Source: Mactra quadrangularis
Lineage: Eukaryota; Mollusca; Bivalvia; Venerida; Mactridae
Direction of reading: 5' to 3'
NCBI GenBank assembly: GCA_025267735.1
Contig: CM046299.1
Span: 23,148,232 to 23,212,231, forward strand
DNA length: 64,000 bases
The notes under the pieces are model-generated. The model searched no databases and was not told the DNA's origin. It saw only the letters and a program-made list of their open reading frames with translations. Below, piece after piece: positions 21,501-32,637 of this stretch. The position numbers and the translations under genes were made by a program. Numbering within the stretch: the first letter of the stretch is position 1; each line of letters starts with the position of its first letter.

Positions 21501-22262
21501 TTACTATAAAATATGATAAATCCGGCAAGTGCTGGAGAGAAAGTTTAAAGAAATGACTGAAGTTTTTTTTTCTGAAACAATATACAATGTGCAAAGTCTT
21601 TAACTATAATTTGACTATCCTGAAATTGGTTCAGTTCAATGTACAGTGCTCTGGAAAAGTCATTGGACAAAGACTTGTTTTTAGGATAAGTGGATTCACA
21701 TTTAGACATGAAAAAGGAAACAAAATACTCATCTGAAAAAATCTCACCTGAGCATTTATCAGTTTGTCAACATCAGTGATTCAGAAGATGCTACCTGAAC
21801 AAGCTTTATACTTGCTATCAGTGTTTGACACTAACTGATTTACCATGGATCCCAAAGGAATCCCTCATTTACTCAGGGACTCCTCCTTAGTGTTAGGGGT
21901 TCCAATAACAAAAGACAAATCACTAATTGTGATGAACAATTCATGGCAATTTTCAGGGATCCTGACAGAATCCCTATCTAAGAATCATTGGGATTCTTCC
22001 AAAGTTTTTTGGTATCCTTTACATCTCGGAACACTGTTAATGTCAAAACCTGGCTATACAGTAATACACATGACTTTTTCTCCAAAAATTTCATTTTTCA
22101 AGGAACTTTAGGAAGGCACTACAGAAGTACTACAGGAACTAAAACTCTGTTAGAAAGAGAACCAGACATGTATAATAGTGAGTCAGTGACACCTGGTTGC
22201 ATTATTGTGTCAACATTTATATTTCACCCACTACATCAACTTCCTCTATCATGGATAATATA
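21501..22262. other. Non-coding stretch with a lone Tc1-like end
   Basis: TACAGTGCTCTGGAAAAGTC at 21642 resembles a Tc1/mariner terminus, but no facing end was found. The open frame 21845-22111 is built partly from GGGATTC/GGAATCC-like phrases and has no recognised product. Confidence 0.45.
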
Positions 22263-22641
22263 CAGTGCCCACTAAAAGTTTAGAGACATTTTTAGATTGT
22301 AGGCCTACTGATGAAGTTTTATCTAAAATTTGGTAACTGTTTATTTAAATATGCTTTGAAGATTTGCTTTTTTTGGTTATCATTATAAATATAGCTGATA
22401 CTACAAAAAATAGCATAATAGCTATGTTATGGAAAATAATTGCAATATTAAACATGGTTTTGGAGGCTTTAGGATGTCAGATGCTGAATCTTATAAATGT
22501 GATGCATTCATGAAATTTGTTTACACATTCATCACAAACCATACTTAAATATATTAAAAATAATGATTCTGCAAAAATAAATCATCAAAATTCAAGAATT
22601 GTAGTAAATTTCTTTAGTCTCCAAACTTTTGTTGGGTACTG
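22263..22641 (+). mobile_element. Tc1/mariner-type MITE, 379 bp
   Basis: It is flanked by TA on both sides (22261-22262 and 22642-22643). The left end CAGTGCCCACTAAAAGTTTA and right-end complement CAGTACCCAACAAAAGTTTG agree at most of 27 positions, continuing into GAGAC. There is no transposase frame, so it is non-autonomous. The interior is AT-rich and featureless. Confidence 0.85.
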
Positions 22642-22643
22642 TA

Positions 22644-23608
22644 CATGTACGTATTATCCTGAAGATAATCTCTAAGAATGTTCCATACTATAACTTCAGA
22701 TTCTATGAATGGGGTAAGCTAGCGGTGCCAAATGTTTGTCATTATTTTAAACTTTATTTTTATTACTTTTGCACATGCTCTTAACTAGACTCAGGAAAAC
22801 AGATCTTGAGTGCTTATGTTTTTAATGAGAACCAAATGTCACGTCTGCTAGTTATCATTCTATGCTGATAGAAAAGAAGCTACAAAATATTCTCAGTTTA
22901 TAATCCGCTTGCCTAACATCACATGTCTTTCTCAAATTTTCTTTACTAAAGCTTAAAACCTATAATCATAACAACATTTGAAGATTTTGTCTGCCATTTT
23001 GTATTGGGGTACATCATGTATATTTGTCGTTGTTGTTGTTGTCGTCGTTCTCTTCAGCTTAAGATAATCAAGTTAACATAAAAAGACTGTTGCTATAACT
23101 CATGAAGAATTTTAATTCATAATTTCTGAAGCATCAGTTAACCATACTGCATGAAGTCACAGTTTAACTACATCCTTGTATCATGGATTTACAACATGTT
23201 TGTATGTAAGCCCTGGTTCTTACAATAGATTACAAAAAAAATAGAGATACAGATATTTTTGTGTGTTAAAGTATTGTATCGCCTTTTCCAAAATAAGGAG
23301 AGAACCCCAGAATCATTTTTGTATTTTTGTGATTTTATTAAGGTGGGAACTATAGTCATCTTTGTAGTTATCTAATGCTACAACTCTGAAACTCCTTATT
23401 TGGCACCTTTTTTTTCACAACAAATATCATCTATGCCTTGCTGAGCCTAAAATTTCCAGAAACAAAGTCAATATATCTTAAGAAAACTTTTTTTATTATC
23501 ATGCAGAAAGAATACTGAATATTAATGCCAAAATTAACATCTATGGAACTGATGGGAAAAGAATTGAATGGTTTCTTTATTTGACTAATAAAATAATAAT
23601 TTATGTTT
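22644..23608. other. Non-coding stretch with a GTT/GTC microsatellite
   Basis: A short (GTT)n(GTC)n run lies at about 23028-23049. Nothing else is recognised. The minus-strand frame 23431-23616 abuts the MITE and is not convincing. Confidence 0.5.
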
Positions 23609-23833
23609 AAGGCCACAACAAGTTGATGATATGTTCTACGGATTTTTCTAGAAAAAATGGAGCGAGCGAGCGAAGAAAAAAAATATAAAAAAACTTAATT
23701 CAGTTGCTTTATATAGCGGTTTGACCAAATTTTTATGAGCGAGCGAGGAAATAAAAATATATTTTTTGTAAAAACCTTCAAAATTAAGGTGCTAGCTGAT
23801 CCATAGAACATATGATCAATTTGTTGTGGCCTA
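23609..23833. mobile_element. MITE with 34-bp terminal inverted repeats
   Basis: The left end AGGCCACAACAAGTTGATGA continues to TATGTTCTACGGAT. The right-end complement AGGCCACAACAAATTGATCA continues to TATGTTCTATGGAT. Four mismatches occur in 34. Inside, GAGCGAGCGAG followed by A-rich sequence occurs twice (about 23662 and 23738). The element is about 225 bp with no coding capacity. The superfamily is undetermined because the target duplication is ambiguous. Confidence 0.85.
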
Positions 23834-25404
23834 AGATCTTTTTTTGAATATAATCAGTTGGGCAGCATATTATGAAAAAAGATGATATTAATAAGGATAA
23901 AAGAGTACAGTTTATAATGAAAATAATTCATTAAATATAGTCTCTAAGACCTCTGATAATACAGCCCCCCTCCCCCTAAGTTTCTAATTGTTCATGATAC
24001 ATCTTCAAAATGCGATAATGAAATGAGTTGGATGCATGCAGTGATCGTCTATGATGTTTTAAATGTAAAATAATTACTCTCTGTAGTAAAACATCAGAGA
24101 GTGTTTCAATGACCACCCATGAAATTTCTGGCTGTTATAGTATGGTTCATTGATAGTCCATACTACTTCTAAAGCCATCTTGATTGTTGTAAAAACAGGG
24201 ATGGGTCTCAATCAGACTCTGGTCATTGTTTCTATGCTTACATTAGGCAGGATAGTCTGTCTGCTTTCTGTACCAGTAGCAGTTTCTTTTAATTAGGGAC
24301 TTTAGTCAGTTATCTTTCCTTGATAAAATCTGAAGCAATCCAATTGGTAATAGGTCCTTTCAGTTGGAATCCTCTAATTTATCATAGATTTCTATGTAAG
24401 GATAATAAAATATGTCATCTAATGTCTTTCTTGTTAATAAAGATATTAACAGAAGTGATGAAATTTAGATAGTTCTCTACCCTAAAAATACTTAGCTTGA
24501 ATTTCAAACAAGTTAAATAATTTAAAAAAATGGTATTTAAGATTAATTTTGGCAAATTTACATTGAAAAGTAAGGGTAAATCCGAGTAATCCAACTAATT
24601 GGACCTACCTATTTGAAGAGTATACAAGGGGAAATAACTGACTAAAGTTCCTTATTGCTCTATCATCAGACATAAGTTGTTGTTTCAATGCTTACATTAT
24701 GACATTAGCCAGGATACTGACTACTTTCTGTAAATCTAGTTTTAGCAGTTATTTTAAATTTCTCATAGAATTAAATACTGCTAAATAGCTTAGGTACAAG
24801 TCTATATTTATGTTTTCCATAGAGATTATATCATATTTTGTGGCACCATGATTGGGGTGTCTTTAAGATAGACTTGTTTCTTATAATTCTTGTGAAACAG
24901 AAACAAATTGCCATCAACTTTTATAACATATTTGTTACCCTGATTAAAATAGGTAGAGCTATAGTGCACATGACTTGTTTAAAGAAAGTTAAGGGTTTGA
25001 GCCCTACTCAACTTTTTTTCCTTCTAATCCACTGGATGGGGGAGAGGCTAGGGCAAGAAAAAGTTTAGGTTACAGCTTAGGCTACCAGTATATTTCTCAG
25101 GAAACAAAGTAAAATGGAGGTTCTAATACAAACAATGTATAAATATGCTCTAATGCATCTTGTCTGCTGTATATAAACATGCACTTAAAGTTTATTGACG
25201 TGTCAAACATTGTGTTTACTCATAATATTGACTGGCTTTCAATCAAGTGTTGCTGACTTAAGCAAGAAATTATATAAGAAATCGAGATTCATGAAAGAAA
25301 CTTGACTTTAGACTTCTTATTGTATGGTTATTATGTGGTTATGTAACTGATCTTGGAATAGAAACTATCATTCCTAATGTTAAGATCACTTGTACAAAAT
25401 AGTT
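23834..25404. other. Non-coding stretch, possible tRNA-like relic
   Basis: Near 24953-25010, TAGAGCTATAGTGCACATGA followed by AAGGGTTTGAGCCCTAC resembles a worn A-box/B-box pair. It is too diverged to call firmly. No exon was seen. Confidence 0.4.
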
Positions 25405-25610
25405 TGGGCTGCTGCATAGTGGTAGAGTGCATGATTCCAATCCTGAGTTCCTGTGTGTTACAGGTTACCCTTTCATGCAAATTTGATTTTAAATTTTGAA
25501 TTTCCTTCATAAAGAGTGTGGTCTTTCCTTTGTGGAGTGGTCAGCACGTGTGGGTAAAGAACAGTGTTCTCCAGGAAAGCTGGTAAGGCAAGTTGGTGGT
25601 CATATAACTA
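25405..25610 (+). mobile_element. Degraded SINE, family A
   Basis: The head GCTGCATAGTGGTAGAGTGC is followed by a weak B-box, CCTTTCATGCAAATTTGATT, TCTCCAGGAAAGCTGGTAAG and GGTCATATAACTAAAA. These correspond in order to the copy at 38340. The 3' TTGACAC end is lost. Confidence 0.5.
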
Positions 25611-26089
25611 AAATGATTATACAAGCCCAAGTATAGGATCTGATCTTAAAAATCAGACCAATCATAATTAAATATTTAAGAGGTTGTTATATTAAGGTTG
25701 CACTGTATAATAACAGGTGATCTGTGTCACTTATATAATACACATTCTCCTCTTCTTGTAAAAGTTCATCCAGAAAAAACTTTTTTCAAAGCTCTTTTAA
25801 AAATATCTCAGTATCTGCATGTACTGATTAGATAGCTGGGAAGGCATTGTTTGCACAGAATGATACAAGAACTTCACCTTTTGTCTTGGTATTTCAGCAT
25901 GATGTTTCTAACATTGAAAGTATTAAGATTCCTGCTTGACTTGATATGTTGCTATTGTCACTTTATTGGCAACATATTATCCCACTGTTGTCACTAACTT
26001 TGCCAATTTACACTTTATCAATGCAAAGATTGTTGATGATACTAAAAGCGCTACAGACAAGGTGGTTTCTTGATAACTCATTTTTTGCC
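25611..26089. other. Non-coding stretch, nothing recognised
   Basis: AT-rich sequence without exon-like frames or clear repeats. Confidence 0.5.
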
Positions 26090-26460
26090 TTTTAGTTTTT
26101 TTCGTATGTTTAGCCTGATTTTTCAACAAAAAATTCTACTTATAATTTGGCAAAATCCTAGGGCGAGTGGGTGTCTGGGGTCGTTTAAAAATTGCGTTAA
26201 AGTTTTTTCTTTTCCATATATTTCTGCCATTTATTGTCTGATCTTTATTAAACTTCATACAATGATAACATAACATTTGATGAACATAATTAGAAAGTAA
26301 CCACAACTCTACCTGACCTTATTATGGATTATTTCCCTTTGACATTTTTTGTGTTAAAGTTTTTTATATGTTAGATACCCCTGTCATTTATGGTCATGCT
26401 GATCTTGATGATAATCTGGCTTTTATGTGGTTTCCACATTACATTTCTTGTTACATTTTT
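26090..26460 (+). repeat. Dispersed repeat, copy 1 of 2
   Basis: It shares with 45830-46165, in the same order, GATTTTTCAAC.AAAAAAT, GTCGTT..AATTG.GTTAAAGTT, CATATATTTCTGCCATTTAT, AACTTCAT.CAATGATAACAT, GATGAACA.AATTAGAAAG, TAACCACA.CTCTACCTG, ATTATGGATTATT and GGTTTCCAC.TACATTT. The two copies are about 19.7 kb apart and in the same orientation. No coding capacity; the class is unknown. Confidence 0.8.
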
Positions 26461-26786
26461 TTCTATACTGAAAGTACTTACCTTAATATTAGTATTAGAA
26501 GAGAACCATTTGACATGCAGTTACTTGGTTATCCAGTTCTTGCTGAGTAACCTCAGAGGTACTGATAAAAGTACTACTGAACTACAATTTTTAGTTTTTA
26601 AGATTTTTTTGCTGGCAATATAATTACCTATTTTGACATTAGAAACAGTCTGTTTTGACATGTTGTTTATTATTACTGATTTCTGATGTCTATTCTGGCA
26701 ATTTTATCTACTTTTTTGTCACATATTTGTCAAGAATTTCAATTTAAATGAAAATAATACTAAAAACACTTCTAAAATCAATTCTC

Positions 26787-26826
26787 TAAGTATGTTTGTA
26801 CCTAACTAAGTATGTTTGTACCTAAC
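26787..26826 (+). repeat. 20-bp perfect tandem duplication
   Basis: TAAGTATGTTTGTACCTAAC is present twice without a change. Flanks 26461-26786 and 26827-26899 show nothing else. Confidence 0.9.
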
Positions 26827-26899
26827 ATGGTCCTCACTTGCTAAGATGTTTGTTTGCTTGAAGAATCCAAGAGGTATGTTTCAAGTAGGTTTCAATTGA

Positions 26900-27104
26900 G
26901 TTTGGTCATGTAATAATTTCTTGGGCCATTTTTCTACAGCTGATTTTAATCATGTAGGGCAGTTGTCAATCACTGACAAAAGTATTTGCCTAGTAACTGG
27001 TTACTGCTAAATCCTGAGATTTAGCCTCTCCAGGAACTGTGAGTAGGTTGACAGACTGCCATGATATGACCTTTACAATGTGTTACTATGGTGTCAAACC
27101 CCGA
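26900..27104 (+). mobile_element. SINE family B, 5'-truncated
   Basis: It lacks a tRNA head but matches the body of the copy at 55211: TTGGTCATG, ATGTAGGGCAGTTGTCA, TCACTGAC, TAAATCC.GAGATTTAGCC, TCCAGGA, GTGAGTA.GTTGAC, GCC.TGATAT.ACC and TGTGTTACTATGGTGTCAAA. 5' truncation is typical of LINE-driven retroposition. Confidence 0.78.
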
Positions 27105-27189
27105 AGAAATGAACCAACAGTGAGCTGGATGTTTTGAACAGTTCATTGTTGTAACTGCTGGTCAACAGTATAAAGCTACAGTCTTATAA

Positions 27190-27500
27190 ACATAAAAATA
27201 GCTTTGAGGGCTAAGGTGCCTAAAATCAAGCTCTGCAAAGACCCATAGGAATTTTCTCTTGTGTACCTGTACGGACTGTTACATTTTTACCAGGGTCAGT
27301 GAGATGAGCTGTGGTTACAAGTATCAGTTTCGAAGTCAAATCGTGAACAAAATCATGGCAGTCAGGATTAAACTTGCATATCTTCCAGCTATGGCTCTGT
27401 ATGGATGTGTTGTTTTGTGCCATGTGTGTACGATCCCCTTAATACGCAAGGTTCCCATTGTCTACGACTGTCTGCACATACGGGTCCCCAACAGGCCATG
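27190..27500 (-). pseudogene. GC-richer island with protein-like minus-strand frames, unidentified
   Basis: I do not recognise it. The patch is clearly less AT-rich than its surroundings. On the minus strand one frame reads 65 codons (27226-27423) with a balanced, protein-like composition (for example CHDFVHDLTSKLILVTTAHL). A neighbouring frame is open upstream in a similarly protein-like way. That pattern suggests an old, frameshifted coding copy or an uncharacterised exon. The + strand also reads open (27259-27501), which weakens the case. There is no splice pattern I can defend. Confidence 0.25.
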
Positions 27501-27749
27501 ATTTTATGGGACTGAGGCATAACATAGCACAACATAGCAAGCATGGTGTTTTAATAAAAATTGAAATATATTGCATGAAAAGTTATGTTGACATGATGTA
27601 ATGACAAGATAATTTGTTGTCTTGAGCTATTGTTTAAAATTTGACATATTCACGTTGTTGTTTATGTTGTTTATGTAAATAAGGTCAATGTGTATTTGTC
27701 TTAGTTGGCTTGTTTGTTCAAGGTTCTGATAAACTGTCTTGTCACAATT
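27501..27749. other. Non-coding stretch, nothing recognised
   Basis: AT-rich with no repeat boxes before the SINE that follows. Confidence 0.5.
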
Positions 27750-28000
27750 TTGTAGAAGCAGAGGTCCAGTAGTAGGATGTCTGCTTAGGGATCCAGAGTA
27801 CCTTGGTTCGAATCCACTAGGGGCACTGCTAATTTCCTTGAGCAAGAAATTTACCTACTGTTGTTTCACTCCACACAGTTGTAAATGGGTACTGTTTGAG
27901 TTTTCAAGCCTGTAGATGATTTCAATGATTCTGCAATGATCGACAGAATTATGATGTCCACTGAATATGTATTTGGAAGCTGATTTTAAACTGCTCTTTC
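27750..28000 (+). mobile_element. SINE family C, near full length
   Basis: The head GCAGAGGTCCAGTAGTAGGA and B-box GGTTCGAATCC (27805-27815) are followed by GCTAATTTCCTTGAGCAAGA, AATTTACCTACTGTTG, CACTCCACACAGTTGTAAAT, GATTTCAATGATTCTG and TGGAAGCTGATTTTAAACTG. This uninterrupted copy is the reference showing that the copy at 6041 was split. Confidence 0.8.
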
Positions 28001-28086
28001 TAACACAAATATAATTATCCCAGAACTTATATTGACATAATGAAAATACAAAAGAAACATTTTTCTAAAGTACTGTCTCAACTCTG

Positions 28087-28400
28087 TAGTAGCTTTTTTC
28101 AAATTCTGCAGTCTTGATTTAAATCCCACCTGTGGCAGTTCTTTCTCTTTCGTGTAAATTTGGAAATACTGATTCTCCTTTGTAGGGAAGAAGTTGTTGG
28201 CTTATTTTGATAGGGTAAGTGAGAACTGGTTATTGAAAAAGCTGGATAGCTGGCAGTTCATTCTCTTCCGTGTGATTTTGGAAATACTAATTCTCCTCTT
28301 TAGGGAAGTTGATGGCTTATTTTGATAGGGTAAGTGAGAACTGGTTTTTGAAAATGTCCCAGAAAGCTGGACTCCTGATCACAACCACTTGGATTGGGGA
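28087..28400 (+). mobile_element. SINE family A fragment with a 119-bp tandem body duplication
   Basis: After a weak B-box (GATTTAAATCCC) the body GGCAGTTC.TTCTCTT through GGTAAGTGAGAACTGG and AAAGCTGGA occurs at about 28132-28250 and again at about 28251-28369, directly repeated with roughly 90% agreement. Only one head is present. Confidence 0.65.
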
Positions 28401-30535
28401 GAGTTGATAAAACACTGTTGTTGTCAGTGTTTTGCTTTATGTAACAACAGCCTTCTCTGTTATCTTGTTTATGTAATCTAAAATTACTCATTGCATAGTG
28501 TAGTGTAACCAGGCCTTCATGTTAGTGAAATTTAATGACTGTCAACAACATTCTGGTTGTTTTAATATTTTTGTGCAGTAACTGCAATTGCAGATAGGTG
28601 AAGGCTTTATTCAAGATTAAGCGCTAAGCCAGTTGCAGATGACTTCTTAGACAGAATATATTTCTTGATATTTGTGGGATTTTCTTGTGTGTGCTAGACA
28701 GCCCATGTGACAGGTGTGATGTTTTTGTAAAGTCAGAGATCAGGCCATTAAACTATTGTTGTTTTATTTCCTTTATTATATGTGTGTGCAGCATATTTTA
28801 ATAGAGAGTAGACTTGAAAAATTAGAAAATACAGCTATGCCCATCCTTGTTTTTAGTTATGTATGGTAAACAAAGTTCTGTTGTCTATAACGGATACACC
28901 TACACTGCCATTTAACTTACATTATACATAAAGGTTATCAGATAGGGCAATGAAGATATTAGCACACTTGCTTAGGTATTAGTGTGAGGACCAATGCCAG
29001 TGCAAGTGTGCCGATATTGACTTAAGGAATATCTGCCCTGTTTCCTATCGTTTATATTGCACATGTGAATGCTTTATGTTGATTTTTCTAAAACAGAAAG
29101 ACTAGGAATTTTTCTGACGTAATGCATTGTTTTGCATGTTGATGTTACGTCACTTGTGTTGTTTTGTATATTCCAAGGAAGAAAAGTATCAAGGTTTTTC
29201 CTAATGTTCTTGCTTGAAGCAACTGTAGGGTTTTGCTGACTTTGACTATTTTAATGAATGGAATTCAAGAATGCAGTACAAAATAGAATGAACTCAATGA
29301 TTTTTTATGACATCACATACTTGGCACATTGTGTTGGCATGTGTCTTCATTCTAAATTTTCATTGAGAAATTTGTTGATATATTAATGAGTGCAGATTTA
29401 GAAACTTCTTTCACTTTTACATTTATTTTAAAGTTTTTGTGTGATTTTTTTTTGGAAAATGATGTTATATCCTGTTACATCTTCCAGTTGTTTTGACTTC
29501 ATTGAAATACAGAGCAGACAGAATATTAATTTTGTAAATGCTCCAATCAACTTCCATCAATTTGACTATTATAATTAAAAAGTGAAGGATTTATTAGCAG
29601 TCTGGTTTGCTCTAAATTTCAGAAATGCTCTTCTCTGCTTTCTACAGTATGGCTGCACTGACTTACGCAAGACTTGCTTGTTTAAATGCTTATCAATAAG
29701 TAACTTGGAAGTCTAAATTTGCTGCAAATCAATATTGGGAGTCACCATGCTCATTCAACATATTTTGTTCAGAAAAAAAATCCCAAGTTAATGAATCAAT
29801 TTTGGTCCTATATTTATAATCAAATTATGATAAAATTCATTTCTCACCCAATGAAATGACTTTTTTAGCTGATGGACACATACATGTAGTCCAATGGACC
29901 TTTCAGTGACCTTGTCTATTAAAATATTTATCTAAGGTACGAAAAAGCACTTGTGGTCAATGTATTGTATTGGGATGATCAATACCAATGAGCCCTGGAG
30001 TTTCAGAGAAATGCATGGAAGTGTCAGTGGCAGTGCAAAACTATTAGTGTAAATCAAACTTCTTGTAAATCACTAAGGATGTAGATTAGTTTCACATTGA
30101 CCCATTAGTGCCGCCATACAAACACTACTATGGAAAATTTTGGAAAGTGGAAATTTTGTGGTGTCCCACCTGATCTGCCCATGTTATTGCAGTACTGAAA
30201 TTTCATCCTTCGTCCTTGATGGGTGTTGTTGATCATTTCAGTTTTAATTGTTGTTTTATTTATAAGGCTGACATTTCAATGTCATATTACATTAACTTAG
30301 ATAATTTATTAATTTCCTTGTTACTGAAAGAGGACACTGAAATGTTAGAATGACATTTTTAAGTCAAGTGAAGACATCAGTTGATTAATGATATTTATGG
30401 TAATAAGGGAGGTTGTTTAAGGTAACGCAAGTGTTAATATTGTTATGTGTGAACTACTCGTATCACCATTAATAAATTTTGTGGCCTGTTGTTGAATGGG
30501 CAATGAGAATAATATGTGACAAGGTAGACAAAAAC
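28401..30535. other. Non-coding stretch, nothing recognised
   Basis: AT-rich intron-like DNA. Near 28935-29050 two related phrases with GATAGGGCAATGAAGATATT and GCCGATATTGACTTAAGGAA may form a loose inverted repeat. No exon was seen. Confidence 0.5.
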
Positions 30536-30539
30536 AACT

Positions 30540-32165
30540 GTGGCCATGCTTTGATTAGTCTGAAGACTAATGAGACTGCAGCCATGCATTTCATAGCCTC
30601 TAGACAAAAACAACGCTAGCTGTGCATTGATTTGCCTAAAGACAATATGGCAATGTTTTGCCTGAAGACAAAATAAACTATAGCCATGCAATGTTTTGCC
30701 TGAAGACGATATAAACTGTAGCCATGCATTGTTTTGCCTGAAGACAATATAAACTGTAGCCATGCATTGTTTTGCCTGAAGACAATATAAACTGTGGCCA
30801 TGCATTGTTTTGCCTGCAGACTATAAAAAATGTAGCCATGCAATGTTTTGCCTGAAGACAAAATGAACTGTAGCCATGCATTATTTTGCCTTAAGACAAA
30901 ATAAACTGTGGCCATGCATTGTTTTGCCTGAAGACAATATAAACTGTTGCCATGCATTGTTTTGCCTGAAGACAAAATAAACTGTAGTCATGCAATGTTT
31001 TGCCTGAAGACAAAATAAACTGTGGCCATGCAATGTTTTGCCTGAAGACAAAATAAACTGAAGCCATGCAATGTTTTGCCTGAAGACAAAATAAACTGTA
31101 GCCATGCAATGTTTTGCCTGAAGACGATATAAACTGTAGCCATGCATTGTTTTGCCTGAAGACAATATAAACTGTAGCCATGCATTGTTTTGCCTTAAGA
31201 CAAAATAAACTGTGGCAATGCAATGTTTTGCCTGGAAACAATTTAAACTGTGGCCATACAATGTTTGGCCTGAAGACTTTAAAAAATGTAGCCATGCATT
31301 GTTTTGCCTGCAGGCAAAATAAACTGTAGCCATGCATTATTTTGCCTTAAGACAAAATAAACTGTGGACATGCATTGTTTTGCCTTAAGACAAAATAAAC
31401 TGAAGCCATGCAATGGTTTGCCTGGAGCAATATAAACTGTAGCCATGCAATGTTTTGCCTGAAGACAATATAAACTGTAGCCATGCATTGTTTGCCTGGA
31501 GCAATATAAACTAGCCATGCATTGTTTTGCCTGGAGCAATATAAACTAGCCATGCATTGTTTTGCCTGGAGCAATGTAAACTGTAGCCATGCAATGTTTT
31601 GCCTGGAGCAATATAAACTAGCAATGCATTGTTTTGCCTGAAGACAATATAAACTGTAGCCATGCATTGTTTTGCCTGAAGACAATATAAACTGTAGCCA
31701 TGCATTGTTTTGCCTGCAGACTATAAAAAATGTAGCCATGCAATGTTTTGCCTGAAGACAAAATGAACTGTAGCCATGCATTATTTTGCCTTAAGACAAA
31801 ATAAACTATGGCCATGCATTGTTTTGCCTGAAGACAATATAAACTGTAGCCATGCATTGTTTTGCCTGAAGACAATATAAACTGTTGCCATGCATTGTTT
31901 TGCCTGAAGACAATATAAACTGTAGCCATGCAATGTTTTGCCTGCAGACTTTAAAAAATGTAGCCATGCATTTTTTTGCCTGCAGACAAAATAAACTGTA
32001 GCCATGCATTATTTTGCCTTAAGACAAAATAAACTGTGGCCATGCATTGTTTTGCCTTAAGACAAAATAAATTGTGGCCATGCATTGTTTTGCCTTAAGA
32101 CAAAATAAACTGTGGCCATGCATTGTTTTGCCCAAAGACAAAATAAAATGTGGCTCTGCATTCTT
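30540..32165. repeat. Minisatellite of ~42 units of 38 bp
   Basis: The unit reads approximately AAACTGTAGCCATGCATTGT then TTTGCCTGAAGACAATAT. It holds two dyads, ATGCAT and a near-palindrome TTTTGCCTTAAGACAAAA. Edge units (30540-30660 and 32140-32165) are the most diverged. A block with TGCAGACTATAAAAAATG plus following units occurs at about 30808 and again 900 bp later at about 31708, so large blocks were duplicated. Some units near 31490-31620 lack several bases (CTGGAGCAATATAAACTAGC). As 38 is not a multiple of three and the unit has no minus-strand stop, all three minus frames stay open for up to 150 codons. That explains the long open frames here without any gene. Confidence 0.93.
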
Positions 32166-32635
32166 TAAACTCTAGTTAATTTCTACATTTCAAAACATAT
32201 TTAATGTTAGAATTCTGTCACTTGAAGTCTGATGTAAGTTAAGCATGCGAAATAGTTGCAACATTTCACCACAACCATGCTGTCATCTGTATGCCCTAAT
32301 TGTCCTATAGTTTCTTATTGTTTCATTTCTAATGTGTTTTGTGTAATGTGTGATATTGTCAGAATCAGCATTTTTATGACCTACATGGGTCTAGTTAGAA
32401 AACACCCCAAATATTTACAGAAATTATAGAAATGTTTTGACAAACAATGCATCAATGTGTCAGTTGCAACTATTATAATAATGGAGTGCAAATCCAGGAA
32501 AATCTGTACTGAAAATTTTGACTATGAATCCCTTTAACCTGTATGTATTGTAACAATGCTTTAGCCATATTGGACCTTCTTCTAGTATTATGACAAGATG
32601 TTATAATAACATCATAAAACCTTGATTCATTCATA
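32166..32635. other. Non-coding stretch, nothing recognised
   Basis: AT-rich spacer between the minisatellite and the pogo-like element. Confidence 0.5.
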
Positions 32636-32637
32636 TA

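Noticed and set aside
21845..22275. Two overlapping frames of 88 and 95 codons
   Set aside because: No recognised domains; the DNA contains repeated GGGATTC/GGAATCC-like phrases, and two frames are open together.
30443..32009. Dozen overlapping minus-strand open frames up to 150 codons
   Set aside because: They come from the 38-bp minisatellite, which has no minus-strand stop in any frame; three frames are open at once, which argues against coding.
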